A stretch of 64,000 bases of DNA. Source: Bacteroidales bacterium UBA2287. Lineage in GTDB: Bacteria > Bacteroidota > Bacteroidia > Bacteroidales > Tenuifilaceae. Positions 61,331-64,000 of the stretch are shown in pieces (position 1 is the first letter of the stretch; each line of letters begins with the position of its first letter). A program made the translations under genes and the position numbers. A model generated the notes under the pieces. The model had not been told where the DNA came from, ran no database searches, and saw only the letters and a program-made list of their open reading frames with translations. Where the stretch lies: NCBI GenBank assembly GCA_002345675.1, contig DDWL01000019.1:1-64000 (forward strand), read 5' to 3'.

Positions 61331-62070
61331 TAAAAATGCAACTTCTCCCTTAAATTCTTGTAGCCCGAACTGCTTACTTTTACTCGTGCTCCGCTTTTCA
61401 TTATTGCAATAAACGATTCCTTCTCGTAAGGTTCCAAGCGCTCAATTTGCGTAATATTGGTAATAAACGAACGGTGAACACGAACAAATTGGTCGGGCGA
61501 AAGGCCGTCTTCGAAATGCTTTAGGGTTTGCTTTTTCATGTAACGACCTTTTGCTGAATATATCATCACATAGTCGTCCTGAGCTTCGAGGTAATGCACT
61601 TCGCTTACGGGAACAATATTAATGCCTTTGGCATCCTTAACCACAATTCGGGTAATTGGCATGCCCGCGGCCAGTTCAGTTGATACTTCTGCACTTGGCG
61701 TTGCTGGAGCAGTTTCCGTTACTAATCGGCTCCTAACTTTATCGAGCGCAGTGGTTAATCGTTCTTTCGAAAATGGCTTAAGCAAGTAGTCCGTAGCATT
61801 TCGCTCAAAAGCCTTTATGGCAAACTCGTCGTATGCTGTTGCAAAAATTACCTGAGGGTTATGGTCGATAAGTTCGAGAACTTCGAATCCATTTAGCCTT
61901 GGAAGCTGTATATCGAGTAAAACGAGGTCGGGCTTCTCCTTATTAATTGCCATAACAGCCGAGTATCCATCGGGGCATTCGGCAATAATATCAATATTGG
62001 AATGTTCGCTTAAGTATTTTCGAAGTAACTGGCGAGCTGGTTCCTCGTCTTCTACAATAATTACTCTCAT
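61330..62070 (-). CDS. LytTR-family response regulator
   Basis: A 246-residue cytosolic DNA-binding regulator. The receiver domain (about 1-120) has the phospho-acceptor Asp53 in LVLLDIQLPRLNG, acidic pocket VEDEE at 6-10 and Lys near 103 (LLKPFSKERL). The LytTR DNA-binding domain covers about 142-246 (INIVPVSEVHYLEAQDDYVMIYSAKGRYMKKQTLKHFEDGLSPDQFVRVHRSFI). Its partner is the kinase encoded 10 bases upstream; the LiaF-like membrane protein lies before that, so the three form a probable envelope-stress system. Targets are not evident here. Confidence 0.95.
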   Translation of the reverse strand: MRVIIVEDEEPARQLLRKYLSEHSNIDIIAECPDGYSAVMAINKEKPDLVLLDIQLPRLNGFEVLELIDHNPQVIFATAYDEFAIKAFERNATDYLLKPFSKERLTTALDKVRSRLVTETAPATPSAEVSTELAAGMPITRIVVKDAKGINIVPVSEVHYLEAQDDYVMIYSAKGRYMKKQTLKHFEDGLSPDQFVRVHRSFITNITQIERLEPYEKESFIAIMKSGARVKVSSSGYKNLREKLHF

Positions 62071-62080
62071 TTCGAAGAAT

Positions 62081-63133
62081 TTATTGGTTAAATGGAATAG
62101 ATATAGTTACCGAAAAAACTGAATCGGTTTGGCTAATGCTCAGTAGCGATTCGGCTCCATAAATTAGCTTAAGCCTACGGCGAATATTATCGAGCCCTAC
62201 TCCTGCCCCAGCAGCTGCAAAGGGATCGGATGGAATTGTATTTGAAACGGTTATTTCCAAACCTCCAGTATATTTTACAACTTTTGCAACAATTTCAGTT
62301 TCGTCGGGGGTTTGAGCAACGCCGTGCTTTATGGCATTTTCGAAAAGGGGCTGTATAATCATACCGGGAACATTTACACTTAGGCATTCGGGAGTAACTT
62401 CGAAACGATACGAAAGTCGCGAGCCAAAGCGAACCTTTTCAATTTCGAGGTAGCCAATACAGCACTCCACCTCCTTTTCCAACGGCACCATGCTCGATGG
62501 CGATTGCCGAAGCGAGTAGCGTAGAAGTTCCGAAAGTCGAATTATCATTTCCTGCGCCTTTTCGGGGGCCGTTATGGTTAGCGAACTTACCGAATTTAAA
62601 CTATTGAAAAGAAAGTGAGGGTTAACCTGTAACTTGAGCCAATTGAGTTCGGCATCCTTTACCAGCGACTTAAGTTCACCTTCGCGAACCAGTTTTTCCC
62701 TGAAATTTTGAATGTAAACGGTAAGGTAAAAAACCAACGAAAGGAATAAGTAAGTTGCAATTCCTGCAATAACACGCCCCATGGTGGAACCTTCAATAAA
62801 AATCTGATAATCGGAACCAGTTTCGGCATACCATCTAAGAAATGAAAAGGTAACATAAACCTGAATTGCAACACTTAGGGCAGCTGCTCCTGCATGGTTA
62901 ATGGCAATTGTAAATGTTTTGCCCGTTTCAATATCGGAAAAACGCACCCAGTACCAAAGTCCAAAGGCAAAAAGTGCCCAAACGGAGTTTGTAAAAAGGC
63001 TATCGACTAACGAATCGGTAATTGAAATATTAAACAAAAAAACAAGAATGGCGGAATGGATAGCCATAACGACTATCCACCCTGCCATAAAAGCAATTCT
63101 TCCTCGTAGTGAACTTACAAAGGGGTGAAGCAT
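62081..63133 (-). CDS. LytS/YehU-type membrane histidine kinase
   Basis: A 350-residue sensor kinase. The N-terminal 140 residues hold about four transmembrane helices with short loops (IAFMAGWIVVMAIHSAILVFLF, SVWALFAFGLWYWV, AGAAALSVAIQVYVTFSFL, RVIAGIATYLFLSLVFYLTVY), so it probably senses within the membrane or through a partner. The His_kinase region has phospho-acceptor His173 in LQVNPHFLFNSLNSV. The ATPase domain follows (QPLFENAIKHG, GVGLDNIRRRL). The start codon touches the stop codon of the LiaF-like gene (63133/63134), indicating co-translation. Confidence 0.95.
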   Translation of the reverse strand: MLHPFVSSLRGRIAFMAGWIVVMAIHSAILVFLFNISITDSLVDSLFTNSVWALFAFGLWYWVRFSDIETGKTFTIAINHAGAAALSVAIQVYVTFSFLRWYAETGSDYQIFIEGSTMGRVIAGIATYLFLSLVFYLTVYIQNFREKLVREGELKSLVKDAELNWLKLQVNPHFLFNSLNSVSSLTITAPEKAQEMIIRLSELLRYSLRQSPSSMVPLEKEVECCIGYLEIEKVRFGSRLSYRFEVTPECLSVNVPGMIIQPLFENAIKHGVAQTPDETEIVAKVVKYTGGLEITVSNTIPSDPFAAAGAGVGLDNIRRRLKLIYGAESLLSISQTDSVFSVTISIPFNQ

Positions 63134-63859
63134 TTAGTAACTCTTTATTTCGCCTCCACCAAAAATTACAACACCACGAATTACAAGTTCCTTGTCGGCA
63201 TTTTCGCCTTCGGTTTTCTGAACATTCATGCGCTTGTCGGAGTAGCCTCCAAAAATTGCAGTAACTTCAATTTTCACTTTCCAGTCGGACGGAACCACAA
63301 TTTTGGAACCACCAAACAGACAGAACATATCGAGCACATTACGGCCAGAAGCAAGCTGAGCATCGCCCATAAAGAAGGTGCTACCACCAAAAATATTTGT
63401 AACTCGTCCACCCTTAAAGTTTTTTGAACTAACGCGTTGCTCGCTTCCACCAAATATCGACATGTCGTCAATGTAATCGGTATCAACAATTCCTTTTCTC
63501 ATTCCAAAGCGAGGCATGTGCCCTTTACTGTGAAAAATTAGAATTAAACCTATTGCAACAAAAACTGTTGGCCAAAAGAAGTACTTAATTGGGTAGTGGT
63601 AGCCTAAAATTTTTGCCGTTAAAAACATACCACCAACACCAATAAGAACAAGCCCTGTAACTCGCGACTCGTTTTTGCCAAGGCTAATTAAGCCAATAAC
63701 AATGAGAAGCGATGGCCAAGTGAAAATGTATCGATTCCAGTCGTATGGTATCATGTCGAACCTATCGGCAAAAAGAAAAAGGCCAATAGTGATGAGCACA
63801 AGACCGAAAATTAGTCGGCTACTGTTTGCTCGGGTTGGGTTAACTTCCATTCTTTCCAT
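63134..63859 (-). CDS. LiaF-like membrane protein with four TM helices
   Basis: A 241-residue membrane protein, first gene of the kinase-regulator operon. It has four helices (about 17-125: LIFGLVLITIGLFLFADRF, SLLIVIGLISLG, VTGLVLIGVGGMFLTAKIL, FFWPTVFVAIGLILIFH), like the LiaF-TM/DUF5668 domain. A C-terminal beta-helical part repeats FGG motifs (SIFGGSEQRV, NIFGGSTFFMG, CLFGGSKIVVP, AIFGGYSDKR, VIFGGGEIKSY). In Bacillus, LiaF restrains the LiaRS system in response to cell-envelope stress; a similar brake on the adjacent kinase is inferred. The second Met (63850) is an alternative start. Confidence 0.9.
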   Translation of the reverse strand: MERMEVNPTRANSSRLIFGLVLITIGLFLFADRFDMIPYDWNRYIFTWPSLLIVIGLISLGKNESRVTGLVLIGVGGMFLTAKILGYHYPIKYFFWPTVFVAIGLILIFHSKGHMPRFGMRKGIVDTDYIDDMSIFGGSEQRVSSKNFKGGRVTNIFGGSTFFMGDAQLASGRNVLDMFCLFGGSKIVVPSDWKVKIEVTAIFGGYSDKRMNVQKTEGENADKELVIRGVVIFGGGEIKSY

Positions 63860-63884
63860 AATTATTTGGTTTTATAATTTGACA

Positions 63885-63892
63885 CAAATGTA
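63885..63892 (-). promoter_or_regulatory. Promoter box of the LiaF-kinase-regulator operon
   Basis: Minus-strand TACATTTG, an exact TAnnTTTG box, 26 bases before the start at 63859; the upstream box is weak. Confidence 0.45.
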
Positions 63893-64000
63893 TGCTGACA
63901 TAAACTATTAAGTAAGCATAAATCGGTAAAAGGGGGTAAAGAAGTAGGTGAAAGGCGTAAAATGAACAAAAAATGGGTTAGTATATCAATTCGTCAACCC

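Overview
The window is AT-rich DNA from a member of the Bacteroidota, most likely a Bacteroidales/Marinilabiliales-type organism. Support for this: three SusC/SusD outer-membrane pairs, a protein with a type IX secretion (T9SS) C-terminal signal, FISUMP-domain proteins, lipoproteins with acidic residues just after the lipid cysteine, promoters with TTTG / TAnnTTTG boxes, and the FtsK-LolA and YicC-Gmk-NadD neighbourhoods. Genus cannot be read from the sequence.

Layout. 0.1-8.9 kb: acylphosphatase, an AAA/DUF4143 ATPase, a lipoprotein, a CvfB-like S1 protein, then imidazolonepropionase (HutI) and glutamate formimidoyltransferase/cyclodeaminase (FtcD). The two histidine-degradation genes are separated by a DUF1016 remnant, a DUF4197 lipoprotein and a four-helix-bundle gene. 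9.1-26.2 kb: three consecutive SusC-SusD loci, two with an extra surface lipoprotein. Each has its own promoter (TTTG-N19-TAWATTAS) and terminator, and none has an adjacent glycan-degrading enzyme. 26.4-28.9 kb: three secreted/envelope proteins of unknown function. 29-37 kb: Nudix hydrolase with an unlisted small membrane protein, NlpC/P60 peptidase, 7TM-HD phosphohydrolase, LolA, FtsK, and a lipoprotein. 37.3-43.1 kb: carbamate kinase plus ornithine carbamoyltransferase, an RRM protein, a DUF456 protein, YicC, Gmk, NadD and a TPR protein. 43.2-53.6 kb: four FISUMP paralogues carrying twelve copies of an RGGFAIGGIGDN-type repeat, with an opposite-strand 1128-residue T9SS cargo protein between the first and second. 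53.7-57.8 kb: an operon for an aminotransferase and a four-subunit ferredoxin-dependent 2-oxoacid oxidoreductase. 58.0-61.1 kb: a metallopeptidase/beta-propeller/outer-membrane-barrel protein. 61.3-63.9 kb: a LiaF-like membrane protein, a LytS-type kinase and a LytTR regulator.

How the genes fit together. HutI and FtcD do the last steps of histidine breakdown. The 2-oxoacid oxidoreductase and aminotransferase would turn amino acids into acyl-CoA and reduced ferredoxin. Carbamate kinase and ornithine carbamoyltransferase would make ATP from citrulline. Together with the SusCD importers and surface proteins this suggests an amino-acid/peptide-using anaerobe or facultative anaerobe (inference).

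The noncoding DNA is unusually structured. It holds two MITE-like elements built of GGCTWWAGCC hairpins, three copies of an 18-bp hairpin (CCCCGATAGTTATCGGGG) flanked by short direct repeats, several intergenic tracts with 7- or 14-bp periodicity, and perfect palindromes of 50 bp and 32 bp. No tRNA, rRNA, CRISPR array, transposase or reverse transcriptase was seen. Among stretches of more than 300 bases without a gene, 1-327 holds a MITE-like element, 36984-37288 a probable promoter, 40165-40591 two palindromic elements and a promoter, and 48356-48665 divergent promoters with a candidate operator.
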